Source: Acanthornis magna (taxonomy: Eukaryota; Chordata; Aves; Passeriformes; Acanthizidae). Taken from it: a DNA stretch of 64,000 bases. Shown here in pieces: positions 30,301-41,300 of the stretch. The DNA lies in NCBI GenBank assembly GCA_036785705.1, contig JAWUZG010000016.1, positions 2,294,001 to 2,358,000 of the forward strand, read 5' to 3'. Under the pieces are notes generated by a model that saw only the letters and a program-made list of their open reading frames with translations, was not told the DNA's origin and made no database searches. How positions within the stretch are numbered: position 1 is the first letter of the stretch; each line of letters opens with the position of its first letter. A program made the translations under genes and the position numbers.

Positions 30301-33300
30301 AGCAGTAACGATTCTATACTGCATGTAAGAGAACAAAGGCTACTTGTATAAGCCTGGAAGGTGCAGACAAATCATCTGATACTGCCTCAGGTTCTGCAAT
30401 GCTGCAAGGGTATTGCCATTGCAGATGAAAGCAAAGGGAGGAACCAGACCCAGCAGATCAGACATTGTTGTAGTTTGTGTGTGGTCTCCAAACTGCTGGG
30501 AAAAGTCTAGCACCTTTAGTCCCATTCTAAAAGAGCTTCTCTCTTTCAGCTCTGGGTAGTCTGGATGGTGATCTCAAGGGGAAGTATTATGCTCTGAGGA
30601 ACATGACTGATGCAGAGCAGCAGCAGCTGATTGATGACCACTTCTTGTTTGACAAGCCAGTTTCTCCTCTTCTGTTGGCATCTGGGATGGCACGAGACTG
30701 GCCTGATGCCAGGGGTATCTGGTGAGTATGTCTGTGAGGAAGCAGTCATAGAAGTCAAAAAAGTCTTCCAGTTTTGGTGGTGACTTGTACTGTTGGGCAA
30801 AGTAGCAGCTTCTCACCTTGTATTACTGAATCTGATGAGAAACTTCACTTGGTGAAGTTGCAGTTTAACCAGCAGAATTTGCTGTAAGGGCAAGCCACCT
30901 TGGCTAGCTCAGAATCAGAGCCTGCCCATCCAGCTCAGGTCAGTGAAGCACTAGACAAAAAGTGAATCAGCTTATGGAAGTAGATCACTTGTAGTGGAGT
31001 AGATCTGCCTCTACACTCAGCTCTTCCCACGAGAGTTGAGAGTAACTTGTGGTACAAACCATAGCATTGTCTTAGCTCAGAGTGGATGCATAGTTACTCC
31101 CTTGTAGTGTCTTCACTCCTGCTTGCAGAAACTCACTGGTGTCGGACAAGTATGGCTTTACCTGTACTAGTGATAAGATTTCCCCCCTACCCCCAGAGAC
31201 TCAGTGACAGGTGTTGACTAATACAGAGGTGTGGAATGGAAGGGTTCTGCTTGTTTTAGATGTAGGTCACCTACATAAAACTGCATCTCAGGAGCTTCTG
31301 CAGCATAATTAACTTGCTCCCTTGTAAGCTAAGGGCTGGGTTTTTGTCGACAGGAATGCTCCAGTCTTATTACTGCAGCTGTTTCAGTACAACCCAGAGG
31401 AAGCATGCTTTGTTTCTGTAGGTCACCTTTAAGATTGCATCATCTACCTGCAGATTGCCAGCACCAGATAGCGCTGTCATCTGAGCATGACTAATCTACA
31501 GCCTTGAAGTGTAATGTCTTAGTGTTGTCTGCATAAATAACTTTCCTCGGGTACTAGCTAATTTTTGATCCTAATCAAGTTCAGAAATTACCAGCATGAT
31601 AAACACTGATGATAGTACTTGCTGTCAGCTGCAAGCTAGGACAAGAGGGCCCTATTGTTCAGAGGATTTTTATATAGCATCTCTGAAGAGCCCTGATCTA
31701 AAATTAATAGTGATAATAAGGTACAAAGTACAGTTTGACAGGATCTGACAATTGTGCTAAAAAGGCTTTGTTACACATGGTGTCATTAAGAACATTACTG
31801 TACAGGGCTCCCTCAAAGTCTACTAGTGACCTTTCTGCAAATTGCTGAGCTGAAGAAATACCTTAAATTTGTGAACTGAGGCCACAAGGGAGCTAGGAGG
31901 GTGAGGGGGTTTCAGGTTTTGATACTGTAAGTCTTGCTAATGCCGTGCTCTTGAAAAGATCAGGGTAACAACTACCAGCTTAACTCAGGTCCTGTGTGGG
32001 CAAAAGAAGGAGGATCAATCTTGTTGAAGCAGCCAAGTGAGCCTCTTGAACTAAAAACTACAGTGATGAACAATTTGGTGCTGTCTTTGAAATGTGAAGT
32101 GGGAAAGACAGAAAATTGCTTGCTTTGTCTCCTAGGCACAACGATAACAAGACCTTCCTTGTTTGGATCAATGAGGAGGATCACCTTAGAGTTATTTCCA
32201 TGCAGAAAGGTGGCAACATGAAGGAAGTGTTTACCCGCTTCTGTACTGGGCTAACAAAGGTAAATCAGTATTGTCTGAACTGTAGGCTCAAATGGTACAT
32301 GGTTCTCTGGTTAGAGCTGAGAGTGCAATTTCTAAGCCTCCTCTGGAGTCCTGCATGGTTGTGTTTCATAGCCTGGATCTCTGGGAACTCCCTGATGAAG
32401 TCCAGAGCTGTGAGGGCTCCAAAATGCCTATATTGGCAAAAAGCCTTGTGGCTGTGAAATCTAGGAAATGTCCTCTTCATATGGTGGCACCATTATCTAA
32501 TTTTTTTCTGTATTTTAAAGAAATTCTACATAGTTCTCTAAAGCACTGAGATACCTTGGGGTGGCTGGGGGAGGAGGAGAAATTGTTTGAATGTTGATTG
32601 ACAAAGCTGGGCTCAAGTTTTTAGACTGGATGTTGTTCTCTACTTCTGGTCTTGATACAAGCTTGAGCTTTACCAGCCCCTGTCCTGATCCTAAGAGATG
32701 TGCCAGCTTGACATGTACTAAATCCACCTTCCCAACAGATAGTGACATAAGAAGTGTAGTTTTTAAACTTGGCCTCTCTCGCTGCTGGGAGCAAGATTAA
32801 GGCCTTGAAAACCCTTTGTTGGTGGCCCTTTTTTCCACGGGGGGGGGGCTTATGTGGTTGAAATAGCTGAATGAATGTTGTGGCTGTTGCTGGGTGACAG
32901 AAACTGCAAATGAGTGCTAATGGATATCCTACAGTCTTAAGGCAGAGAACAAGCTCTAAACATTTGTTCTTTCTGTTTATAGATAGAAAGTCTCTTCAAG
33001 GCCAAAAACTATGAGTTCATGTGGAATCCACACTTGGGCTACATCCTGACCTGCCCATCCAACCTTGGAACAGGGCTCCGTGCTGGTGTGCACATCAAGC
33101 TCCCACACCTTGGGAAACACGAGAAATTCGGAGAAGTCCTCAAGAAGCTTCGGCTGCAGAAACGAGGCACAGGTGAGAGTTGATAACACTGATGGCTGAG
33201 TCAGTCTGCCCTAAGACACCAGCAAAAGCCTGGTTATGGCCAAAGCCATGTTGTGGTTCACACTGTCAGTGCCTGTCACACAATCCAAAAGTACCAAAAG

Positions 33301-33899
33301 GTACCTTTATAAAAGCACATGGAGAGAAGAAATCCTTAGAATTCTATACTAGAGGAGTTGAGGATGCCAGTGCTCTGCTTGTACTGTGTCGATCAGGTGG
33401 ACTTGCAGGCAGCTGTTCTCATTAGCAAGGATGGGAATTCTGGTTTAACATCTGGCTAGGAGATGGCTCCCAGTGGGTTCTTGTGACCTCTGGTTAGATT
33501 ACTCATGGATCAGAAGAATAAAGGGCTGGCCTAGTGGCATATTCTGTGGTTCATGTTGGCAATCACACATGGCTTTATCTGCCTGCATCTAAGAGGAGTC
33601 ACCAGTGGCAGCTTGTAGAGAATGGTCCTGCTGTGCCCCTACCTCAGTCTAGGGAGGGAAAAAAGGCAGACTCATCTGCTCTAGCTGAGGTCAATGTTGT
33701 AACTGTATCTCTTGCTGCAGGTGGTGTGGACACAGCTGCTGTTGGAGGAGTGTTTGATGTCTCCAATGCTGATCGTCTTGGCTTCTCTGAGGTGGAGCTG
33801 GTGCAGATGGTGGTGGATGGTGTGAAGCTTCTCATTGAAATGGAGAAACGCCTTGAACAAGGCCAGTCCATTGATGACCTCATGCCAGCTCAGAAATAA
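27197..33899 (+). CDS. CKB: CKB, creatine kinase B-type (complete coding sequence, 381 aa with exon 2a)
   Basis: Cytosolic brain-type creatine kinase: MgATP + creatine to phosphocreatine + MgADP, buffering ATP in brain, retina, smooth muscle and other tissues; it acts as a dimer. Coding exons: 2a 27197-27389 (or 2b 27835-28012), 3 28492-28646, 4 29519-29651, 5 30550-30721, 6 32136-32259, 7 32983-33172, 8 33721-33899. All introns are GT-AG with consistent phases, and the total is 1146 nt, giving exactly the family length of 381. Active-site residues sit at their standard numbers: Arg130/132/135 (SSRVRTGR), His191, Trp228, Glu231/232, Arg236, Cys283 (TCPSNLGTG), Arg292, Arg320, Asp335 and the mobile loop 323-332 ([10 protein letters not shown]). 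The protein is near-identical to chicken B-CK outside the first coding exon. Promoter type is the B-CK arrangement at 26106-26169. The other cytosolic paralogue, CKM, is excluded by residues such as [19 protein letters not shown] and by synteny. Confidence 0.98.
27825..28012 (+). CDS. CKB: CKB alternative exon 2b (second first-coding-exon, ATG at 27835)
   Basis: Acceptor TTTTTACTCTAG ends at 27824 and the donor is CCTG followed by GTAAAA (GT 28013-28014). The ATG at 27835 has a strong context (AAAATGG). It encodes [10 protein letters not shown], then [31 protein letters not shown] and [16 protein letters not shown]: 59 residues plus one base, so the isoform would be 376 aa. It is clearly a duplicate of exon 2a (about 80% identical after the divergent N terminus) and ends in the same phase 1. 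Joining 2a to 2b reads into a TAA at 27845-27847. Two B-CK isoproteins with distinct N termini from one gene have been described in chicken; this exon fits the second. Which of the names Ba or Bb applies I cannot say. Confidence 0.92.
28013..28491 (+). other. CKB intron between exon 2b and exon 3
   Basis: A 479-nt intron with no additional exon seen. It includes a 19-20 bp tandem repeat at 28153-28190 (GCAAAGCATG-C/A-TTGTTT units). Confidence 0.85.
28153..28190. repeat. 19-20 bp tandem repeat in a CKB intron
   Basis: GCAAAGCATGCTTGTTT is followed after GCA by GCAAAGCATGATTGTTT; the two copies differ by one base. Confidence 0.85.
28492..28646 (+). CDS. CKB: CKB exon 3 (residues 65-116)
   Basis: 155 nt between CACTCCAG and CTGCAG followed by GTATAA. 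It encodes [18 protein letters not shown], then [20 protein letters not shown] and [11 protein letters not shown]. It contains His66 in the first mobile loop and the dimer-interface helix region. The GT-AG intron that follows (28647-29518, 872 nt) holds no recognisable feature. Confidence 0.97.
29519..29651 (+). CDS. CKB: CKB exon 4 (residues 117-160)
   Basis: 133 nt from CTTGTAG to GAAG followed by GTAAAG. It encodes [20 protein letters not shown], then [20 protein letters not shown] and LSVE. Arg130, Arg132 and Arg135 belong to the nucleotide-phosphate arginine cluster, and the [13 protein letters not shown] segment is the N- to C-domain connection typical of cytosolic CK. The following intron is 29652-30549 (898 nt), with nothing notable. 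Confidence 0.97.
30550..30721 (+). CDS. CKB: CKB exon 5 (residues 161-218)
   Basis: 172 nt from CTCTTTCAG to ATCTG followed by GTGAGT, splitting the Trp218 codon. It encodes [19 protein letters not shown], then [20 protein letters not shown] and [14 protein letters not shown]. It carries His191 of the adenine/phosphate pocket. The following intron is 30722-32135 (1.4 kb), with no exon or repeat recognised. Confidence 0.97.
32136..32259 (+). CDS. CKB: CKB exon 6 (residues 218-259)
   Basis: 124 nt from TCTCCTAG to ACAAAG followed by GTAAAT. It encodes [20 protein letters not shown], then [12 protein letters not shown] and RFCTGLTK. It includes Trp228, the acidic pair Glu231/Glu232 that binds and polarises creatine, and Arg236. 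The following intron is 32260-32982 (723 nt) and includes a G9 run near 32839. Confidence 0.97.
32983..33172 (+). CDS. CKB: CKB exon 7 (residues 260-322)
   Basis: 190 nt from TTTATAG to ACAG followed by GTGAGA. It encodes [20 protein letters not shown], then [20 protein letters not shown] and [18 protein letters not shown]. It contains the reactive Cys283 in the family signature CPSNLGTG, plus Arg292 and Arg320. The following intron is 33173-33720 (548 nt). Confidence 0.97.
33721..33899 (+). CDS. CKB: CKB exon 8, coding part (residues 323-381, stop 33897-33899)
   Basis: Acceptor CTTGCTGCAG ends at 33720. It encodes [20 protein letters not shown] (mobile loop, Asp335) through [15 protein letters not shown]. 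The TAA stop overlaps an AATAAA hexamer at 33895-33900. The 3' UTR continues to about 33960. Confidence 0.97.
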
Positions 33900-34070
33900 A
33901 GCACTTTATTCTCATGCTTCCTAACTTATTGGATGAATAAAATGTCACTCCAATTCAAACCCTTGGGGTCAGAGCCCACTTAGTTACACTGTAGAGAAGT
34001 CTTCCATCCATCTGTGTTAGAGTTTATTTTTTTTGATGGTTGAGATGTTGCTGAAAATGAAATAAACTAT
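33900..34070 (+). terminator. CKB: CKB 3' UTR and polyadenylation signals
   Basis: A canonical AATAAA at 33936-33941, followed by a GT-rich stretch (TTGGGGTC.. near 33963), predicts cleavage near 33955-33965 and a very short 3' UTR. A second AATAAA at 34061-34066, followed by TTGTTTGGCC, is a possible distal site. Confidence 0.75.
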
Positions 34071-36060
34071 TGTTTGGCCTGAGATGTCTTAGACACGTTA
34101 ACTGAATGTCTTTGAGATTTAAGTGACTTGGTTTCCATAGTTATGCTAGATGGTCTGGTATTGTGTGCAAGCACATCTTCCTGGCTGTGCTGCTGCAGAC
34201 CAGCTGAGTTGAAATGTTAAAGCAGTTTTGAAAGTTAAACCTTTTAACTTGATTGTAGTTGCTGTAAATTTGAGAACTAGTGTTAAACATGAGTCACTGC
34301 AAACATGCCCTACCTCCAAGGCTTTGACTTGTGCATCTGCTCATGCCAACTGTAAACTGTCATTATCCTCAGTACTGCAAGCCAGGCTGGCTCCTGTAAG
34401 GGAGGGGAGACAGGGCTGGGTACAGAGGGCTGCTTTTCTCAGAGGGGGCCCTCTGGGGGCTGCAGGGCAAGGCTCTGAGGTCAGACTACAGCCCATGGTA
34501 TTACTGAGTCTGAGCTGGTTTGTGGGAGAAAATTGTCTTCGGTCTTGGGCTGTGCAGAGAGCTGGTGTAAACAACTGGTTGTTTTGAGGGTGAGGAGTGA
34601 GGTGAAACCTAGATTACTTCAGCCCATGCCTCTCTAAGTGATTTTGGCTCAGCCAGGGCAGAGATGGGGGCTGGAAGCTACCACTTACGGGAAAACACCA
34701 GCTAATTAGCTTTAGTCAGCTGACTCTTGGCCCATGCACTAGTTGCCCCATGAACCTAAAAATGAGCAATAGAGTCAATTTAAACATGCTAAATAGTTTT
34801 TGTCCAAATTGAGCCTGGCTTGCAAGCTCAGGTAGTTCTCTGGGTGTGAGCTCAAGATTGGATCAAGAAGGTCTGTTCTCCAGAATGGCTGTACATGTGT
34901 TCTTGCTGTGTGGAAGCATCTCGTTATTAACACACAAGAGCAGCATTTTCCACAAGTATTGCTGACTAGGAGCATCAGACCCTTGGAAAGAACAGCCTTT
35001 GCAGCTCATGCAGATGCACCTGCTCAACAGCTCTACCCACTGCTAAAACCCAGCTTTGATGGAGGGAGCGTGATGAGAGGTTGATGCAGAGCTCTATGGC
35101 GTGCAGCTTTATATAGGTTTGCGTAGATAACTGAAGCTTTCTTTTGTAAAGGCTGTGATATTTCTAAGGCTGTGATTGCAGGCTGTCACTTAGCTGAAGA
35201 GATGATTCCAGCTGGGGTAAGCTAATTTAATTTTGGTGAGAAAAGGCTGAGTGAACATCTCAGAAAAGATTTTTTTTTTCTTTTAATACAGCTTTCTATG
35301 TGTTTCAAAGTTAACTGGGTGGGGGAGAGGAGATCATATGTAAGAGTTTTGTTTTGTGCTGGGTGTTCCTGTATTTGAGTTAATCAGCACAGGAGTTTTT
35401 CTGTACAAAGCTTGTGAGACCAGGGAAGAGAAAATGGTGCAAGAGACAACCGGTTGGTTCTGTATATTCTTTAGATCCCCCATGCTGTGCTTCATGTCAC
35501 TGTTCACAGATGCTTGGCAAATAGCTGGTTTTGCTTCTTGTAATCAGAGAGTGTTCATTTAGTGGTGCCTCTCCTCAACACAGCGTCGTTACTGCGCTCA
35601 CAGCAATTACCTAATGGAAGGAGTTGCCTGAAAACTTGTCTATTTTTTTCTAGCTATATCAGCTGGACTAATAAAAACATTTCTCTCTCTATGCATCTTG
35701 TTTCTCCTATGTTCTTAACCCATCAGTGCTGTTACATCTGTCAGCTTTCAGCTCCTGAGTCCCTGCACTCTGAGGCAGCACCTGTAGCTGGCTAAACAAT
35801 TGTGGTCAAAGCAGCAAGCCAGTCTTTAATGCCTGCATCCAACTAGAAAATATTTCTTTTTAATTGGTTTTCCTTCCCGCCCACCACCTTTGCTGTGTTC
35901 CCTCCTGTTGCTGCCATGCGACCATGTTTTTGTTTCAGCTTGTACAAAGCGATTGCAAATACTCCAGAGAAAGAATGTGTCCTGGCAAAAGGCTGGGCAC
36001 TGTGACCAACCCCAGGTGGGACTTGCTAAAAACCTCTGAACAAGAGAGAAAATAAACCTC
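34071..36060. other. Intergenic, downstream of CKB
   Basis: Nothing recognisable: short ORFs only, no repeats of note apart from a T9-10 run near 35271. Confidence 0.6.
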
Positions 36061-38324
36061 CTGCCCCCTCACCTTGAAAGCTTTGCTTTGGTCTGTGGCA
36101 TTACTCAGTGGTGTGCCCTGGGTGTCCATCATGGATTATATGGAGCAGCCACTTGGCTTGTGCCCTGGGCACCCAAAATGGGGCCGGGGGGTGGCAGGCT
36201 GCCTTGGGACAGGGGCCTTGGCCTTAAACCCAGGGGAGGAGAGGGAGGTTATCAGTCAGTGCTGTGCTTTATCCAGGGAAACTGCAATTACCCACATGTG
36301 TCCCGTAGCTTTTGGAAAGGAGCTGTGTGGCTCCTGTTCTCATCCCACCCCACGGTGGTGGCTGTGTTCCTCACCAGGCCTGGAGCTGGGACTCCTCAGT
36401 TGGCCCCAACAGTGCTGGGGGAGGAGAGGGGCCAGGAGCCCTTTGGGCCATCTCTGGGCTTTCCCATGACATTTCAGCTGAGCTTTTCTCCCCATCAAGT
36501 TGGGGAGCAGGCATGGTTGCTGCCATCCTGCAGCTGTGAGGCAGCGCCTTGTGTTGTCCTCTTTCACCACCCCTGCTCCCACAGGCTGGCATGTTGTCCC
36601 TCGCAGCACCACTTTTATAATGTTTTTAAGGGGAATTTCTGTTTGTCATTATCTTTTCCTCCTGACTGTTTCTGCTTCCCTCAGGGAGCAGCTGCCCAGC
36701 CCTGGCCGGTGTGGTGCCAAGCCTTGCCTCTGGACACGAGTGGCACAGGCAGCACTGCCTGCTGGCACCGCAGGGTCCTTGCTCAAGAAATGAAGCTGCT
36801 TGGGAAACCATTTGCCTCTCATGTTACACTCACTGGCAGCAGATGGCCCATAAATGCTCCTTCTCCCACTTCTGTGCTATCTACTGGAAAATGATTCATG
36901 CTGTCTCACTCTCTTGTGGACTCAGCACCACAGCACTGGCCCTGGGCACTTGGCCCTGGCCTGGGAGGCTCCCAGCCCTCAGCGAAATCTTGAGCTCCCT
37001 GCATGCTCCCTTGTGCCTCCAGCCAGGTGAGGGGACACAATGGCTGCTTCCCGAGCAGCTCCAGGTGCTCCAGGGAGGCTCCTGCTTCCTGGGACGAGAC
37101 AGCCAAACGGTGTGCCTGCTTGTCTTCCAAAAACAAGGGATGGAGCAAGGTAGTTTTACCTGCTGGATGCCTGGTGAGTGCCCTGCCTGGGGCACAGGAG
37201 GCTCCTGCTTGATTCCTGCTCTCTGCAGAGGATTCTTGCTCAGCTCGACCACAGCCGAGGGCAGGGCAATGCTCTCCTCCAGCTTTCCATTTTGCTCAGC
37301 ATCCACTGCTAGGCCAAGAAAGGAAAAGGAAGGTGCTATTGCCTAATAACTCCAGCACTCACCTGGGAGGGTTTAGGCTCCAGCCTGTCCTCAGATGAGC
37401 ATTACCATATTTTTACGCAACATGGAATAACTTCAGCAGAAGACTTTGAGTGATCTTTATTGTTTTCTCCACCCACCCACCCACACACAAAAAATGTGGT
37501 GGTGTGGTAGGCAGGGCACTCTTCTGAGGATGGAAATGGCATCACAGGCTTTTCATCTCCTGTTTGCTTTGCTTTTCCCCTGGGGAAGCAGCAGGCCAGC
37601 AGGCTCCTTTGGCTGCTCCACATTCCTTTGGCTAGTCTGCCTTCCCAACTCTCCTAAAAAAACCTAGTTACAGAGTTGGAAATAGGCTGGGTGACATTTT
37701 CTCCAGCTCTCCACCAGTGGGACAGGGCACTTCCCCGCCATCATGATGCTTTGTTGGGTTTTATTTGTCCCCAGGGGAGGGGGAGCTCAGCCCAGTGATG
37801 GAGGACACCCCAAAGCATGAGATTCTGAGAGGCTAATCACAACTGAGCCTCTTGCACTGCTTGACCATCTTCCCCTGGCTATAACATGGTAGGATTTATT
37901 TTCTCACACGGAAGTCACACAAGCCCTTGACCAGCTGCAGTTCAAGGCACAAGCCACTCACCCTGGACCCCCAGTCCCCCAGCCCCTCGCTGGCCACGAG
38001 CCACTGGCCAGCGGTGAGGGCTGCCCAGGGTGTTGGTACTGAACCGCTGGGCTTGCCTCACATTTGGAAACACCGTCTGGGTTTTTTTTGTCCAAATGCT
38101 GCACAGAGCCAGGCTGAGCGTGCCAGGTGAGAAAGCAGTACCTGCTACACCCACAGTGTGGGTCTAGTGATTAAATTGGCAGCGTGAGCTCAGCCCGGGA
38201 TTGACAATTAACAGGGAAAGTCTGCAGTATCAGACAGGATAAAAATAAACTCAGATGCATCCAAACCTACCAAAGATTTTTGTTTTTCTCTTCCAGCCAG
38301 TGAGTAAGACTCTGAGAAACTGTT

Positions 38325-38352
38325 TATATATATATATATATGCATATATATG
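38325..38352. repeat. (TA)n microsatellite
   Basis: A run of TA dinucleotides interrupted once by TGCA, then TATATATG. Confidence 0.9.
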
Positions 38353-41300
38353 TGAATTAAACTTTCAAAGGGCAAAATGCCTTATGCTCAACATCCAGGA
38401 AAACGGGTAGAAAAATGTGAACACTGAAGTTTTTAATGAGTGTGAAGAGTTCAGCTAAAAATAGACAAGAATGGGCAACACTGAGCTTTCTTCGATGCAA
38501 TTTCAGAATAAAACCAGAATTGAAGTTTGATTTACAGAAATACATGCAAGCTCCAGATCTTTGCAAAGACCTCAGCTTTTCCCTGTGTTTTGGTCAGGTG
38601 GGTGTGAGGTTTGGCTGACAACTGCAGTATGGTTGCTTTTTCCACATCCATTATTGATGACGAGAGAGTGAAACTCAGAATAACATGGCTGAAGAGACCT
38701 TGGAAGTGTCAGCTTATATTTTGCAGTGACTTACTGTGACGGTGTTTGATGGTAGCATTCGAGCACAGCAAACCTTTCCTGGATTACTTGGGAAAGAGTG
38801 AGACTGGAAAATTACTGAATTAACTCACCTGAAAGCCCATGCCCTGTGCAGCAGAGCAGTGAGCACATACACTGAGGACAGGTTTGCTGGGGTGTAAATG
38901 GAGTCTCTTTGCAGTTCAAATGCTGCTGCACATCCAAACTGCAGCGAAGCTGGAGGGAAACCCAATGGCAGGTTCAGCTCTAGTGCCAGCTCTGCCCATG
39001 GGCACTGATGGAGGTTGGGCACTGGCTTTGGCACAGAGGTGACTTCTTCGCTGTCCCAGCTGGCCAGGGACAGGCTGGAGCAGTGAGACACAAACAAGGT
39101 GGCTTTGGGGCATGGCTGGTGAAGTCATTTCAGGCAGGAGAGCTGGTGTTTCATCGAGGCCTTGCGGTTTGCCCATAGAAGCTGACCGGTCTCCCTCCAG
39201 GCTGTGCTGAAATCCCTGAATCATCACTAATCCCTGCTGGGGCTGACAGCGTTCCGGGGCTGCCGGGCACGGTGTGCCTGCGATTGCCAGGAAGCCAGCG
39301 CAGCCATCCTGTGCTGGAGGTGCCAATCCAGAGGCTGTGCTTGAGCGAGTGACTGCAGACATCCAGGTGGGCAAGAGAGGAGAGGTCTCCAGTGGGAATG
39401 GACACAGGAGGGCCGTGGAACCGCTGTGCTCCATGAGCGAGTGGGCTGTGTTCAGCAAAGGACATGGGCATAGCACCGTCTTTGATGGTTGCTGTAACAG
39501 CCTCCAAGCTGGAACTTGTCTGGGGAGACATGGCTCCAGAAATCCTTGTGGGAATATGCATGAGAAGAGGATTGCGATGGATGGGAGTGCTCATGGCCCC
39601 AGAGTCTGAGCTCCACTCCGTGGGAGAGTGATGGCTGCCTTTTATTTTCTTGTTTTCAAAATAAGCCATTATTTTAAGAGAAAAATGTCAATGAGCATCT
39701 CGAGAATGCTCTTTCCCTCATGGTTGGAATGCATACCTACCTCCTTCCCTCTGACTCTGGCATGTCCCCCCTTTGCCCCCATGGGTGCCCCTTCCCCTCC
39801 TCTGTCTGGTGGGTGGCACAAGGTCCTCTCTGTTCCCACCAAGGGATGGCTGTGGGGCCCCAGCAGTGACCCAAACCTTGCATTTGCCTAAAGGATGGGA
39901 AGGGCCATGAGCAGTCAAACAGCTCAGCTGTTTCCCACTGCTGAGAGCTTCAGGAGAGGCTTGAGGGTTTCTTACAGCTGTCCTGGAGGCCAAGGAGAGC
40001 TGAGGAGGGAACGCATGGCCACATGTGCAGGGGCTGCAGTGGGCCCAGCTGCCCCAGTACTCATCTTCTGTGCCCATCAGGTGCTTGGGCACCTCCCAAA
40101 TCTGCCTGTGGCTCTCCAGAGGCGATCCCCAGCCCACAGCAGCTCTCACAGCATCCCAGTGTCCATGCTTCCCACCTCCCAACTCTTTTTGAAGCCCTAT
40201 CCCAGCAGCAGGAGGTGAGTGCTGGGGATGGGTGCACCTCCCCACAGTCACAAAGGTCCTGGCCAGTGGTCACTACACAGACTGTTCCTCACTGCAGCTC
40301 CTGACTGCATTAAGTGGAGGAGAATGAGATAGATGATCATCAGCAGGGGCTGCTGCAGTGAGCCCTGGGCAGGGCTGTGTGAGAGGCACCTAAGCAGCAG
40401 CTGCTGGGAAGGAATCACACCTTGCACCTGAGCACCAGCCACCTTGCACACTGCCCATTTACTGCTGTGCTTGCTCCCACTCATCCCTGGGGTGCTGTGG
40501 AGCAGAGCTCACCTGGGCACAGAGCTGAGCCAGCAAGCAGGGGCTGGCCAGCCAAGAGCCCCAAGGTGTGTGTTCTGTTACTTGCTGGTTTGGCCTTTTT
40601 CTGTTTTTGTTTTTTTTTTTCGGTTTTTTGTTTTTGCAATGAACCCTGTGCTTTGCAGAGACCTGTCAGCAGGACGGAGACCTCACAGCTTAGCATGGGA
40701 GGAGCTGCCTGCCATGGATTGCAGGCAGCAGCCTGGGCCACTGCTGAGCTGAAACAAGGTGCTGAGGACAGCCTCAGCATGGGATGGGGACAGTCCATCT
40801 CTGCCAGACCTGTCCCTTGCTGCGGCAGGGCAGCACCCCTGGCACGGGGGCTGGATCCTGAGTGTGTCAGTGGGGAAGGATCCCTGCGGTAGCATGGGGC
40901 TCTGCCCTGGCTCATGTGCAGTAACCTAAATTTTGGACAGAACCAGGCTCCAGTCCCATTGGGAATCATCAGTCTGGCTGCAGCAGCCACCCCTGGAGCA
41001 TTCAGCCTCTCTCCCTGCTGGCAGTCGCAGATGCTCAGCAGCATTTCGTGCTGGTGGTCACTTGTGTCCTCACACAGGCAGCAGGATTGCATGTTTTGGG
41101 ATGCAGCCCTTCTGCTACCCACTGCCAGAGAGAGGCTGTGTCCCTCTCCTCTCCCTGGGGGGACCAGGATGTTTCCAGGGGGGGAGCACCCCTCCCTACA
41201 GCCCCCTCCTGCTCCCTGGAAATGCCTTTGAATTGACTCAGGTGGCCCTGTTGCTTGGCCACGGCACCCCAGAACATGTGTCTGGGAAGACCCTTGAATG

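Noticed and set aside
38916..39669. Minus-strand frames of 186 and 172 codons
   Set aside because: They overlap each other and a plus-strand frame, with no known domain, no splice context and a composition typical of GC-rich intergenic DNA.
40481..41122. Minus-strand 213-codon frame
   Set aside because: There is no recognisable domain, it includes a Lys/Gln run from a T-rich tract, and opposite-strand frames are equally open.
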